Source: Paracentrotus lividus (lineage: Eukaryota; Echinodermata; Echinoidea; Camarodonta; Echinidae). Taken from it: a DNA stretch of 64,000 bases. Location: NCBI GenBank assembly GCA_940671915.1, contig CALNVZ010000406.1, forward strand, positions 31,051-95,050, given 5' to 3'. The notes under the pieces were generated by a model. It was not told where the DNA came from. It did not search any database and saw only the letters and a program-made list of their open reading frames with translations. The first letter of the stretch is position 1; every line of letters starts with the position of its first letter. A program made the position numbers and the translations under genes. Below are positions 33,164 through 44,389 of the stretch, piece after piece.

Positions 33164-36100
33164 TCCCCTTTCTTTAGAAAATGAGGCTCCCTCCCCTTCT
33201 AAAAAAATTTACATAATAGATGAAGAAACTTGATGGGATTTTGAAATTATAATGGGAAATGAAACCAGTATTAATACGAAATTACTGTCCACGAAACTCT
33301 TTCACTCTCTCATACACAATTACTAAACAATACTATGGCTAGCAGTCTAAAATGAGTATACAGTAAACATAAACCTAAACTTAAACAATAAAATATGAGT
33401 TTATAACTAAATGTTTGGTTAATAGAATAAGCAAAAGGAAACTATATCCCTAGATCAAACTATATACATGAATTTACATCAAACTAACTTAGCATACTGA
33501 ATAAGTAATTTTGTAAAGTCATACCATATTGGAACGAGTAAAATGATGAAAATCACTAAATAAAGCAATGAATATTCCTCTCTATTAAACTGAAACACAA
33601 ATGAGTAGAAAGTGATTATGATTGAAACCATAAGAAGACTGTATGATAATATAGCACTTTATCAACATGAAAAGAATGGGAAAGTTAACAGGTTTATCCA
33701 AGAGAATGACAATTTTGCTATGTTTAAAGAGGCAAGTCGGCCTTTATGTACTTCATAGTCGATGAAGCATTTACATAGAACTTCAACTATCAATCCTTTC
33801 CTGTTGTAGAAAATCTTTCCACTCATGTTAAATCAAAGAACAAAATGAATGACAATTTTTGCTATGTTTAAAGAGGCAAGTCGGCCTTTATGCACTTCAT
33901 AGTCGATGAAGCATTAACATAGAACTTTAACTATCAAACCTTTCATCCTAATATTCTTTCCACTCATGTTAAAAAGAACAAAATGAATAGGTACTTCCAA
34001 GCTTGTTAATTCGATCACAATCATTGACAGTGTTAATGGTTAATGTAAACTTGTCGAACAGGTTTGTAACCTTTATATGTAATTACCAATGCAAATTAGT
34101 GTTCTCTAGAGAAAATACATCAAATTAAAATAAAACATAACTAAATAAAATTGTTCACTATCCTATTCTAATATTAAGCAAACATTAAATTAAAATGTCC
34201 AATTCAGCTATTTATCACAAAACATATTTGTTCAGATTAAGTTAATAGGCCTATATATTGTATTCTTGTTTGTCAGTATATACCTTGTTAACAAGTTGAT
34301 ACTCCACCAAAATCTAATTTGTTGTGTGGGATTATCCTTCCTGTATTAAAGTATTTCATAAATCGGTCCACAATATATACATGTAAAATAAGCCATTCCA
34401 CCAAAATCAAATTTGTTGCGTGGTTATAGCATCATTAACATGCATATTGGTAAAATCCGATATTGAAACAAAACAATTATTTTTACTCGTGATATTGACA
34501 ATTTTAATTCATAGAAAACGGTTTGGGTGAGTCACAGTTTGATATGACCAAAGGGCTTGATTTACTCTGCAATAATATCATACACACCAATCATCTTAAA
34601 GCTGCGGGCGTCCTCATCATAAGGTGATGTGCATCTATGCCATTTATAATTTAAACATTTTTGTACTTCTTATTCCGAAGCTTAAACATAGGATTACGCA
34701 CTATAACCAAATATGAGTTTCACTCCAAATTTGCTCCGAAAAGAAAGGAATGTATCATAATTACATAGAGTTTTTAAAATAATGTTTAGAAATTTAAATT
34801 CCAACAAAGTTGAACAGTATACTAACTGGGATTACAGCATAATATAATCAATGAAAATGTCTCACGCATTATAACATTATGTAAAACAGCCAGTTTGAGC
34901 TATCCTTTTGACAGCCTTTACAAGTACCTTCAAACTTGTTTTAATTATTGTATGCCATAGACAAGGCTTTGTATACCCAACATCGAGCGCATGATGCTGA
35001 ATATTTTTATACACAAAAGTGCATGTCCAGTATTATTCAAACTGGAAAATTTTGCCTCGCTAAACATTTTAACTGTCTTATGATGACATATAACAATTTG
35101 AATGAATCACACATATCAATAACCATTGAAGAGCATCTTCCTTGATAATACGAATTCTGCTGTTTACTTCTACAATTTCATTATAAACCCAATTATTCCC
35201 AAGCTATGGTTACATGCTATTTTGATAAGAAAATCTGCAACTTTTCTTTTCTGATAGTCATGCCTATATGTAATGTTTGGCAGGCACCACATATGTTACA
35301 GCGAGTGAATTTCGACTTGTCAATAACAAAACTGTATAATGTAAATATTATTCCCTTAATGAAGTATTTTATCAGATTTCTTAAAAGATCAACAAATTTT
35401 AAAAAAACTATAGTTGTGGAGATAACAGCAATTTAAAGAGGTAATGGTGATTTTATGAATAATGGGCTTTATTGCCTCTGTTGACAATGCATGACAGGTG
35501 GGGTTTGTCTAGTATTAATGGGGGAAAGGTCATATTTTGGTTTCCAGTGGAAGGAAAGGAAAACATCATTATCATTTTGGGCGTATCAGGGTCATAGTTT
35601 TGTTGGCAGTTATATATAGCATTAGTTATGAAGCCTTTATGAAAATGTGAAGTAACGGGTTACATGAATCATACAAAATATAAGCCATTATCGATTAAAG
35701 AACATGAACGCAACACAATCAAAATGGATAAACTAAATTAACAAAATAATCACTCGTACTCTCACAACACTCTCACAAGTGGAACAGTATAAAGTTTGGT
35801 TTCACTTACCCCAAAAACACAATTATGGGTTAAAAATCAAGAGCAATTTAAACAAGGTGATGTAATTTATGAAGAAGGGGTCCAGCATATACAATTTATG
35901 AAATAAAGAGTGAAGGTCAATTTTCCAGTCACTTCAAGTTCTTAGAGACCTGATAATATAGTTATGAGAAGAAAGTTATAGCAGGATACAGTTCGAGAAG
36001 AAGCCAGCCGTAGTGATGAAACTTTAGAATGATGACGATGGAGATGACGAAGACAGCAACGGAGACAGCAATGATGACCGGGAATGATGATGAAGAAGAT

Positions 36101-36441
36101 GAAGATAATAGCAACGATGAACAGCTATGAAGACTTCGATGAAGTCAGCAATGATGATGACGACAATAGTGAAAAAGAATTAGATCCCCATGATGATGTT
36201 GGGTCAGCGAAGACGGAAAGTCAGGATGAAATTCAGGATCAGCATTTTAAAAGATTTGGTGCATCGATCAGGTCATGGACACTTACAGGCTATATGTCTT
36301 CGTCGTCATCGTTGTCATCAATATCCTCATCCTGGGAGATAATATTGGCGTCCAATATCTTGCTTAACGTAGAATGTTCAGTTAGTTGAAGTTGACGCAA
36401 AATGTACTCTCTTCAAAAGAGAAACAGGTTCATCCACCATG
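33164..36441 (-). mobile_element. Internal region of a non-autonomous LTR element
   Basis: About 3.3 kb between the two LTRs. No gag, protease, reverse transcriptase or integrase frame was found on either strand, so the element depends on proteins from elsewhere. A ~143-bp tandem duplication (33704-33989, marker GGCAAGTCGGCCTTTATG) lies near one end. Near the other end is a (GAT/GAC)-rich stretch at 36000-36200, which gives a chance acidic frame. The sequence following the 5' LTR on the minus strand (TGGTGGATGAACCTG) is the candidate primer-binding site but was not matched to a tRNA. Confidence 0.7.
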
Positions 36442-37000
36442 TGTGTAGGTCTTCAATAATGTAATAACTTTGTTGACACCGAAAAGATGCAAGAGTACAG
36501 TGTTGTATTTATACAGTTATGAGCATTTATTACAAGAAGATGATGAAGATGAATATATATACAATCAAGATGAAAACAGAGCAAGTCTAAAGGTGGACTG
36601 TGCTCGACGCTGGTCCAAAACCAAGTCCTTCTTGGATGGAGAAACTTCACCATCAGCAAAAGTGGGGCAGTGGGGAAAAGTTTAAAGAGTTCTGATTGGT
36701 CTGTTAAAGAGGGTTGCTATGGAATTAGGGGAGTGGGTCAAGAATGGGAAAGAGTGACCACACGTGCTCCTCTGTGCCACGTCTCATGGAACAATGAACT
36801 CTTACATGTGTTGTATCTTGGGTGGTTGTTTATGGTCAAATAATAAAGGGGTAATAAAGGGGTATTTATCTTAATGGAATGCAATATGTTTTTTGGATAA
36901 GAGGCAAAATAAACTAGGTATTGTATTTACAGATGGTCAGGAAGTAGGGGGAAAGCTAATACTGGAATATAACAACAAGTGATTATATTACTACATAACA
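36442..37000 (-). repeat. 5' LTR of the minus-strand LTR element
   Basis: This is near-identical to the repeat at 32607-33163 apart from a handful of single-base indels and substitutions. The few differences suggest a fairly recent insertion. Flanks GAAAC (37001) and GAAAT (32600-32604) look like a diverged 5-bp target duplication, but the left one is offset by two bases from the LTR edge. Confidence 0.82.
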
Positions 37001-37006
37001 GAAACA

Positions 37007-37330
37007 TAACTGTGCAACGTCCTTAAACACGTTTGAAAACTCAATCCTGGTCAGTGTCGCATTTCGTTGCAATCGCGATGCTCAATGTCGTAAAGCTGAA
37101 GCTGATTGCATTACAAAACGCATCTTTTTCGGCGTTTAAATTTTCCTCCGAATCGAGATTTAAAACACGTTTACTTTTACGACCGGGAATGGCCGGGGAA
37201 CAATGAACATACACTCATGTTTCTCTTTATATCAGCGTTTTGTAATTGCGTTTTGTATCATGATTCATGTTGGCGTATAAATTTGAAACTGGACATTGAA
37301 CACACTCTTAATACTTGTTATCCCTCGCGG
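37007..37330. repeat. Right inverted arm of the interrupted element
   Basis: This is the inverse partner of 31008-31262. It holds an extra ~100 bp (37090-37220) that the left arm lacks. Confidence 0.65.
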
Positions 37331-37390
37331 GGACGAAATTTTCTCTTCTGTCGCGGAGACGTCTCCGCGAAGTGAGATACCACCTTAAGG
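37331..37390. repeat. GAGACGTCTCCGCGA repeat, right end
   Basis: GTCGCGGAGACGTCTCCGCG, then AAGTGAGATACCACC: the inverted counterpart of 28178-28307. Confidence 0.65.
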
Positions 37391-37393
37391 GGG

Positions 37394-39975
37394 CCGTCAC
37401 ACTGAGGTCGTTCTATAACGTTTTATAACGTTCTTGTCCGTTCTTTAAAAAATTGCTGAACGGGCTTTGGTCGGGTTGGAACTTTTAACTTTGAAAAACA
37501 ATTCTTGAATACGATACTAGGCAGTTCATAAATAGTTCTCGTTACGTCAATTCCGTCTTTATCGCGTCAGCAATACGTTGTTATCCAGTTCAGACCGAGT
37601 AAACGGCTCGTTCACTTCTATACCGTTCGTAGCACGTCCAAACCGTCACTAAAAGTGCCTATGCGCAGCATGATAAAAGTTAGGTACCATGTTCGCAGTA
37701 CGTCCTTCTCGTTCAGAGTAAGTCCTACCCGTTTAAGGAACGTTGTCACTGCGTTTAATTTTAGAACTGGAAGCCAGTACGATTTTTCTTTACATGTTAA
37801 AAAAAATCGGAATGCCTTTCCGTTCTCTCCGTTCGGGCCCGTTCGCCAAGTTCGTAAACAGATTGTAAACGGTCTGTACTAGATTCTAAAAGGTCTGTAC
37901 TACGTTCAGTCCGTTTGTAAACAGATTGAGCCCGTTCACCTAGAACTACAAAGAACGCAGTGAGAACTAGCTCGGTGTGACGGGATTATGACATGCCGTT
38001 CTGTTTAAAAATTGAAACGTATCGCTATCCAAGCCCGTGCTATAAAGTCCTGAGCAGATTGAAATAAGTCTCAAGTACGTCCACTCCGTGTGTACATAGA
38101 TTAAGCCCGTTCTGCAATAATTTCAATAACATGATAAGAAATTGTTCAGTGTGATAGTAGTAAAAGAGCATAGCTCAGCTGTTTAATTACCACACATTAA
38201 TCGTTGCAATTACAGAAATCTCACAACTTTTAGAATAAATACGAAAAACGGCCATTGGTCCGAAAAGAACGCGTACATTTGACCTAATCATTTCTGTATT
38301 AAGATGAACAACGTTCGTATACAGTCCTCAATACGTCCATCACGTCTTTGCCTCGTCTGCAGTCCTATTGTATCTAGTTAAAATCGAGTGAAAATGACCG
38401 TTTCCACAAAACAGAGCCCGTCTGAAATAATCCAAACCCGTCCCCAGTTAGTTGCAACCCGTTTTTAATCAGTTCCAACTCGTTTCCAATGCGTTTCGTC
38501 CCGACCTAACTAGTTATGGGTCTTTTTTAATCCGTCAAAATCCGTTCTTACTCGTTCTTACGTCGACCAAACGGCCTCCAGAAAGTTCATCTCGTTCTTA
38601 CTGCGTCATTATCCGTGGCTAGAACGTGTTGAACGCAAATGCGCGTTCCCATAAAAAAAAAGCCTAGCCCGTTTTTGCCAGACCTCATGCGTCTTCGTAA
38701 CTTCAAGCTGATAATGAATATACAAAGCCCGTTTGTAAGACGTCCTAGCACATCTTTAGAACGATTTAAGTACGGCAATTTCGTTTGTAGTACGTCCATC
38801 TCGTTTCAGGTACGTTGCCACCCCGTTAAATTTTAGGACGAGATGGGCGCCCGATTTTTTAAAACACTTTTTTGAAAATCCGACCGAGCTAGTCCACAAA
38901 GTTCGTAAACAGATCCAAATCAATTCTACTCTATGTAAAATGTAAAGTTAACGTTTACCAATGTGCGGCATTAAATCGTAATTAAACAAGGCGCGTCCAT
39001 TATCTAAGAGGCCAGACGCAACGAAGTCACGTTGGAAATACGGCTGAGAAGCGCAGAAATCTATACAGCTGGCTGCAATAATAAATTAGCTCACAAAAAC
39101 TCGCTTAAGAAGACTTCCCTGCAGCTGGAATGGTATGTCCGTTCGGTTGAGCAATCTACTCGTACGTGGAGATGAAAGAAATTGATGAACGTTTATCATG
39201 TTGTTAGTTAATAGATTCTCCAGACAAGGAGGAAATACACATTTGGGCAAGCTTATAACATAATTGTGCTGAAGTTGTAATCAGAATCTGTATTTCACAT
39301 AGATTGATGTTCCAAACGATTATTGATATAAGTAGTGATCTTGTCACCTCTTGCGAAGACGCCGTCCACATGCGATATGCATGTGATATGCGGAAATATC
39401 GACCCATCGAGTAAAGATTCTATTGTGATAATGTTCAAAGTGACAGGACTTTTTCTTAACCAATCGAAATGAATGTACCATCTTTGGAAAGCTGAGAATT
39501 CAACTTTTAAATCTGCTTGATCATTAAGCTGTAATATAATTATGCGTTATCCAGGAAGATGATTATGCGGCGTATGAGCTATTTTGAGAGCAAAATTGGC
39601 CATATTGTACAGGAATTTGATCTGACTAGGATTTCGAATTGACACAAGTGACAGGACTTTTTTTTCCCTTTGCAATAAGTTATTCCTATTTTTGAAAAAA
39701 ATCAGACTCTTAGCGTATTTATTCATGTTGATCATTTCTTTGAAAAGGTAGTTGCTCGCCATAATCAAGAAAACAAAGTGAAAAAACTGTGCAAAATACA
39801 AAATGTCTATGGGCGCGTTCGCTTTGCGTAGAGTGATAGCGCCCTCTTCCTCTTAAGTTTACAACTAGAATTGATATGGTAAGAAGTATTTACTACGTCC
39901 ACTCAGTGTACACACAGACTATGCCCGTTGGGCAAAATTTTTAAGGACGTAGTAGGAACGAGCTCAGTGTGACGG
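37394..39975. mobile_element. CCGTCACACTGAG-ended repeat-rich element
   Basis: CCGTCACACTGAGGTCGTTC at the left is inverted at the right (GGAACGAGCTCAGTGTGACGG). A third, internal end-like copy (GAACTAGCTCGGTGTGACGG) lies at 37962-37982, so 37394-37982 may be a complete short element and the rest a second one. The body is a degenerate minisatellite of CCGTTC, ACGTCC and GTTCGTAAACAGATT strings. The segment 39040-39890 is free of these and looks like a later insertion. No transposase frame was seen. Confidence 0.6.
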
Positions 39976-40917
39976 GGGTATAATGCATTTTTGTTTAGAT
40001 CACACAAAATTCTTTGTTTTCTGTTTAAATCGAATTTGATTTTTTTTAGGGGGGGGGGGTGGGGGATTCCCTTTCTGTGAAATACTAAAGACACACTGAG
40101 ACTTGTTTCCATACGAAATAAATATTATGCCTATATCAGTTTAAAAGGTTTAAAAGGTTATTTAAAATTTTAAAAAATATGATCATTCATGAACAATTAT
40201 GAACAATGAAGGGAAAAAATAAAGGAATTTAAACAAGTCTTAAAAGAGAAATGGATTTTGAACCGTGAGAATATCATGTTTACAAAGTCGCTCGAATTTG
40301 AATGACATATTCCTATAAATCTACTGTATCCCCGGCAGACATTATGATTAATAGTAATACTTGGATTAATGGTTTCCTAGTGTTTACGTTCAAAGGTGGT
40401 CCAATGATACTATGCGACTATGGTGGATAATAATAATAATAATAATAATGACAATATTTATAATGCGCAACATATCCATCTCTAGAGATGCTCAAGGCGC
40501 ATACAAAGTTAAGATTATAGTAATAAATTCAACAAAATTAACATTAAAATTTAAATTCAGATTAGTCTCTACTGCACACAATGATATCAATAAATCTCCA
40601 GTGGGCCCTATGCATGAAGCATCAGGTGAGTTTTTAGCATTGTTTTAAAAGTAGAAAGCGTGCTGGCTATTTGGATACAAAAAGGTAATCTATTCCACAA
40701 AAAAAAAAGGAGCTGCAGACGCAAATGCTCTATCTCCCCAATTTCTTTTGGTACGTATTTCTTTTAGCATAAAATTATTAGCTGAATGTAAACTAGAACG
40801 ACCTGTAATGTGAGGTGATAGAAGAAACGCCCACATTTGGAAAATGGTGGTGCATTTTGACCATTATTTTAAATGACAGACCAATGCTTCGACACCCCAT
40901 CATGCATTAAAGCTAAA
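39976..40917. other. Intron sequence with a SINE-like fragment
   Basis: It contains a G run (40049-40062), TTTAAAAGG direct repeats near 40140, a (TAA)n patch (40426-40450) and, at 40450-40505, TATAATGCGCAACATATCC with CTCTAGAGATGCTCAAGGCGC. I associate that last segment with a dispersed repeat of marine invertebrates. Confidence 0.45.
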
Positions 40918-41216
40918 CTTGAGTTATGGTGATAATGAACAAAGAAGGATATTATCCATAAATCATTTAACCATGATTCCCTTAAATAATGGTACAATCT
41001 ATAACAACTAATATACAATACAGGACCCTTAAGTTATTATTATGAAGGTCGCCTTCAAATATTTCAAGGGGCAAAAATATTACCTTCTTTTTGAATGGTG
41101 GGAGACATCACTGACTACTTGATGTTCTGCCAAAGAGCTTTCATTGTCAAATAAAATTGGATAATATACTATTTGAAAACTACCTGAATTTATTTTTATT
41201 CATTTTCTAACGGAAG

Positions 41217-41272
41217 ATGATCTAGCAGAAAGCGTGGTGCTCCACACAGAAAACCCGCAGATGATGAGCATG
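41217..41272 (+). CDS. Mini-exon Q of the ROC gene (proposed)
   Basis: A 56-nt open segment lies between a pyrimidine-rich tract ending in GGAAG and a perfect donor (CATG|GTAAGT). Read from phase 1 it gives DLAESVVLHTENPQMMSM after a split aspartate codon, and it leaves in phase 0. Exon 2 ends in phase 1 and mini-exon P begins in phase 0, so Q fits exactly between them. The same segment, with scattered extra bases, recurs in the 3-kb array near 2358-2418, 5312-5369, 8332-8404 and 11576-11635. No family was recognised; the segment would be part of a variable insert between G2 and G3. The weak point is the acceptor, which lacks a classical CAG or TAG. Confidence 0.6.
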
Positions 41273-41300
41273 GTAAGTTGTTTATCTTAAAGACATAACG

Positions 41301-41992
41301 AAACATGGAGACTAAACAATTTTTGAAAAAAAATCAAGTTATGATGAGATATGATAAGGTTGATGTGTAATTAAAAAGTCTCAACACCCATATTTTACAG
41401 ATTTTCAATAATTCAAGGGGAATCTATTCCAGTGGACAAATTTGCATATTCTGATAGTGTTATTGTTTTCTTCTATTTTGTCCTGCAAGATTTCACCTAA
41501 ATATCTTTTGTCAAAATATTTGATCTCCCACGACTACATCTATTTGGGAGCTCCCATTTTCTTGGGAATGTGACCGACAATATACAGCAAGTACTAACAA
41601 AAGAATGTGGCATACTACAATGACTTGTAAAAATAGACCAGATTGTATTTTCATTGGCAAGGCGTCTGTAGCGGAGACCACTATTTGCTCAAAGATATGT
41701 GTTACATCAGATAGGGCCAGGAATATGTATTTCTAATCTAAGTAAGTACCCCAAAAGAAATTATTTAGAAATTATATCATAATTAAAAATAAAGCATCCC
41801 ACCGAAGAGTCAGAATTACCATGAAGTGTAACGCAACTAATCATGGATTTGCCCTCAGTTCGTCTTTATGTTCCTTTCTATTTTGTGCAAACTTCTTCAC
41901 GCCCTCATGCACTACTGGGCCCGTATTCCATAAACTATACTTAAGCATTTAGTCTTAAGTCTAAGTATTTTTTTAAAGATTTTGTCTAGGAA
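41301..41992. other. ~690-bp insertion in the clean unit
   Basis: The array copies run straight from AAAGACATAACG to TTTTTTAGCCTTTATT; here ~690 bp of AT-rich sequence intervenes. No inverted ends, coding frame or family was recognised. Confidence 0.55.
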
Positions 41993-42865
41993 TTTTTTTT
42001 TAGCCTTTATTCCAAACACGTTAAGCACTTTGTCTGAGCTCAAAAAGAATCGAACAAAAGTCTGAATTTTATTAAAAATTGTCATGTTTAATTTGTGGTC
42101 TCAAATGAGCTTGCTATATAATCAACATCTAAGTTAAGCCACTAGGGAGTAGGCATAAATTTCGGATAGAATTATCTTTTCTTATGTGCATATGTGTAGG
42201 CGCAACTCCATTTAAAACGTTTGACTTCGCCCAAATCTAAGAAGTTATGCCTAACTTTCAAAAATAGGCTGAGATAGAATTCATAAATTCAAACCAAAAT
42301 TAATGTTAGCAAAAAGGTTTTTTTATGCTTAAGTTTCATGCTTAAGTCCAACATTTATGGAATACGGGCCCTGTTCTCCAGACCTTCCTGTCCCTGGCGC
42401 AGTCTTCCCACTTATTGGGATTCATGAAAAATCAATTCAGATTATGTTTCCGATTCTCTTTGCTACGTTTTCACTGCCCTCCTTTTGAGTGCTTTACATT
42501 GAATAAAGTGGAAACCGATGAAAAATACATGTAATTCGGGCTATATATGCGCACCAAATCATAGGGCTGTTTCGGTATGCTCCTATCATCCAGCTTGTAC
42601 AATGATTAAACTGACAAAGATTGGATTTCCGATGATTTATTTTTAGTGTAAGCCTTCGAGTAACCATTTTTTTTTCTCTTTTCACTCATTTTTTTAGTAG
42701 TTTTTTTGTACTAGTATAGATCATGAGAGTTAATTAAAATGTTTATTTTGATATGGTGTTTATTCATATTGAACATGAATGCATTCCTTTAACCAGAAGA
42801 GAAAATAATAACTTTGATTTTGATTAATAAACAAAACCTATTTTCAAATCTCAACCACTCTGTAG

Positions 42866-42911
42866 GTTGGAGCATCTACCAGTGTGTCTTCAGCGGTTTC
42901 AGAGCATAGAG
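42866..42911 (+). CDS. Mini-exon P of the ROC gene (proposed)
   Basis: A 46-nt segment follows a good acceptor (CCACTCTGTAG) and precedes the donor AGAG|GTAATG. In phase 0 it reads VGASTSVSSAVSEHR and exits in phase 1, which is the phase required by exon 3. A second open reading, entering in phase 2 (LEHLPVCLQRFQSIE), is ruled out if Q precedes it. Together Q and P make 102 nt, exactly 34 codons, a 1-1 symmetric cassette that can be included or skipped without a frameshift. The Ser/Thr/Ala richness resembles the flexible, Ser/Thr-rich N-terminal half of exon 3. Degenerate copies occur in the array near 429, 3439, 6450, 9611 and 12588. Confidence 0.55.
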
Positions 42912-43215
42912 GTAATGTAACTTATTGTCACTCCTTATGTAGGTTTAACCCCTACTCAGATTGATCATTACTTTCTTTTTTTAAAAAGGAGTAAATTATA
43001 AGAGGAAAAATGTGCGTAAAATTGTACCACATTCAGGTGATTGAAATTCAAAATTTCAAGTTCGCGCTATCCACTCAGAAAATCCCTTTCAATGATTCAC
43101 TGACTCAAACTATAGGTCATTTTGTGCATTTTTTTTCTACTCGAGCTATAAAGAAATATATTGATATTTTATTAATATATAAATCTATACAAAAAAAAAA
43201 AAATTAAGGGAGTAA

Positions 43216-43972
43216 TGATTAGTTGTAAGGAATTTAAAAGAAAAACAAGAAATACAAGAGGCAGAATGGGCTTGGTCTTTAAAAAGCAAAAATTTCGGCT
43301 CGCACTTATTTTAGAAATGGTACTTTCCGAATTTCACCCCCTAATTAATTAGATTCTAAGATTCAACTTCACATTTTCAGTGAATGGTTTTGTTTTAAAA
43401 CAAACAGTCATCATCTTGCACATGCATGTAGGTAATTTTAAAGAAAATTACAAACATCAATGCTTGATAAAATTTTCAATTATAAATGTCTTGAAAAAAA
43501 GAAGAAAAAAAATTCGTACAAAAGAGAAAAAAACATGCACTTGGTCACTAAAACGTTCAATTTTACCCATTTAAATCTGATTTCAAAATATGACAAATAT
43601 TAAGACAACTTCATTACTCTTTATTATGACAACAAATTCATTGTGTTTAGAAAATGAAGTCTTCTATTTTCATGATTTTTCTTAAAATGAATTTGTTGGT
43701 AAAAGAGGCACTCTCTTTGAGCACCCCCACTTGTAGGCACCACATACAGCAGGGATACACTGCCGGACATTTAGTTTGGTAAATGTGGAGTTCTTTGTTA
43801 TGTGTTCCAATACTCAGATACTTGTACCTCATTCATTTGATTCAAAATCGCCCAGCTGCCTGTCTAATATCTTTTTATATGCACATTAAGATTAATTTTG
43901 TAAATTATTTCTTTCTTGTTTCTTCTATATTTATGTTTCTTTCGTTCTTTGCTGTGATGGAATCGTTATTAG
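43216..43972. other. Intron tail before ROC exon 3
   Basis: AT-rich, no repeat structure recognised. It ends in the pyrimidine-rich tract TTTCTTTCGTTCTTTGC that serves the exon 3 acceptor. Confidence 0.4.
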
Positions 43973-44163
43973 AAAAGTATGGACTGGTTTCTTCTTCTGA
44001 AACAGTAACAATTTCTTCTACAATTGACACAGAGAATAACCATCAAATCTCTGCCCCGAAGCTGACAAAAGAAAGAATCACACAGGCCAGAACATCTGCG
44101 CACGATATATCGTATAGTATATGGGACTTTGGAGGACAAGACATTTATTACATCACGCACCCT
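43973..44163 (+). CDS. ROC exon 3: Ser/Thr-rich insert and DFGGQ (G3)
   Basis: The exon holds 63 codons after a split glutamate codon. The first ~35 residues are Ser/Thr-rich (KYGLVSSSETVTISST and following). A basic/amphipathic stretch (KLTKERITQARTSAHDIS) then leads into YSIWDFGGQDIYYITHP. WDFGGQ is the G3/switch-II signature that separates ROC domains from most small GTPases; the glutamine is at the position used for hydrolysis in Ras. The acceptor is a long pyrimidine tract ending in TTATTAG, and the donor is CCT|GTAAGT in phase 0. An ATG-initiated frame begins upstream at 43783, but that part is intron sequence. With Q and P included, the G2-to-G3 spacing is about 100 residues, far longer than in Ras-like proteins. 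Confidence 0.9.
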
Positions 44164-44389
44164 GTAAGTTGAATGTGAAATAAATGTAGGCCTATCTGAA
44201 TATAAATGTTAGAATATTTAGCAATAAACGAAATAAGGTTTTCAGGTATCAAGATACACCTCATTTGTCTTGGAAATGAAATTGATGAATTTTTTACATG
44301 ACAACAGTAGTCTAAAAAAAAAGTAATAAAAATAAGATAAAATAAAATAAAAAATAAACATTGCAAATGATTAAACTATAAACCTGTTA

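Larger units (their letters stand above)
40918..43215 (+). repeat. Clean, shortened copy of the 3-kb unit
   Basis: This follows the array unit from GGTGATAATGAACAAAGAAGG, through mini-exon Q, the TAGCCTTTATT block, the AATAAAGTGGAAAC and CATAGGGCTGTTTCGGTATG landmarks and mini-exon P, to the A run and AAGGGAGTA. It lacks the terminal-repeat and CACTGTGAAA parts that follow in each array unit. It also carries a ~690-bp insertion (41301-41992) absent from the array copies. The text is clean and the splice signals are intact. It lies in the ROC gene intron between G2 and G3. Confidence 0.8.

Noticed and set aside
36084..36389. Acidic plus-strand frame rich in Asp and Glu
   Set aside because: It is the translation of a GAT/GAC/GAA low-complexity tract inside the LTR element, opposite to its orientation.
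32600..37005. Clean 5-bp target duplication for the LTR element
   Set aside because: GAAAT and GAAAC flank the element, but one is two bases away from the LTR edge and they differ at one base, so it is only suggestive.
43783..43972. Upstream part of the ATG-initiated frame that contains DFGGQ
   Set aside because: It has no similarity to GTPases and contains the pyrimidine tract and TTATTAG acceptor of exon 3; the phase of exon 2 requires splicing at 43973.
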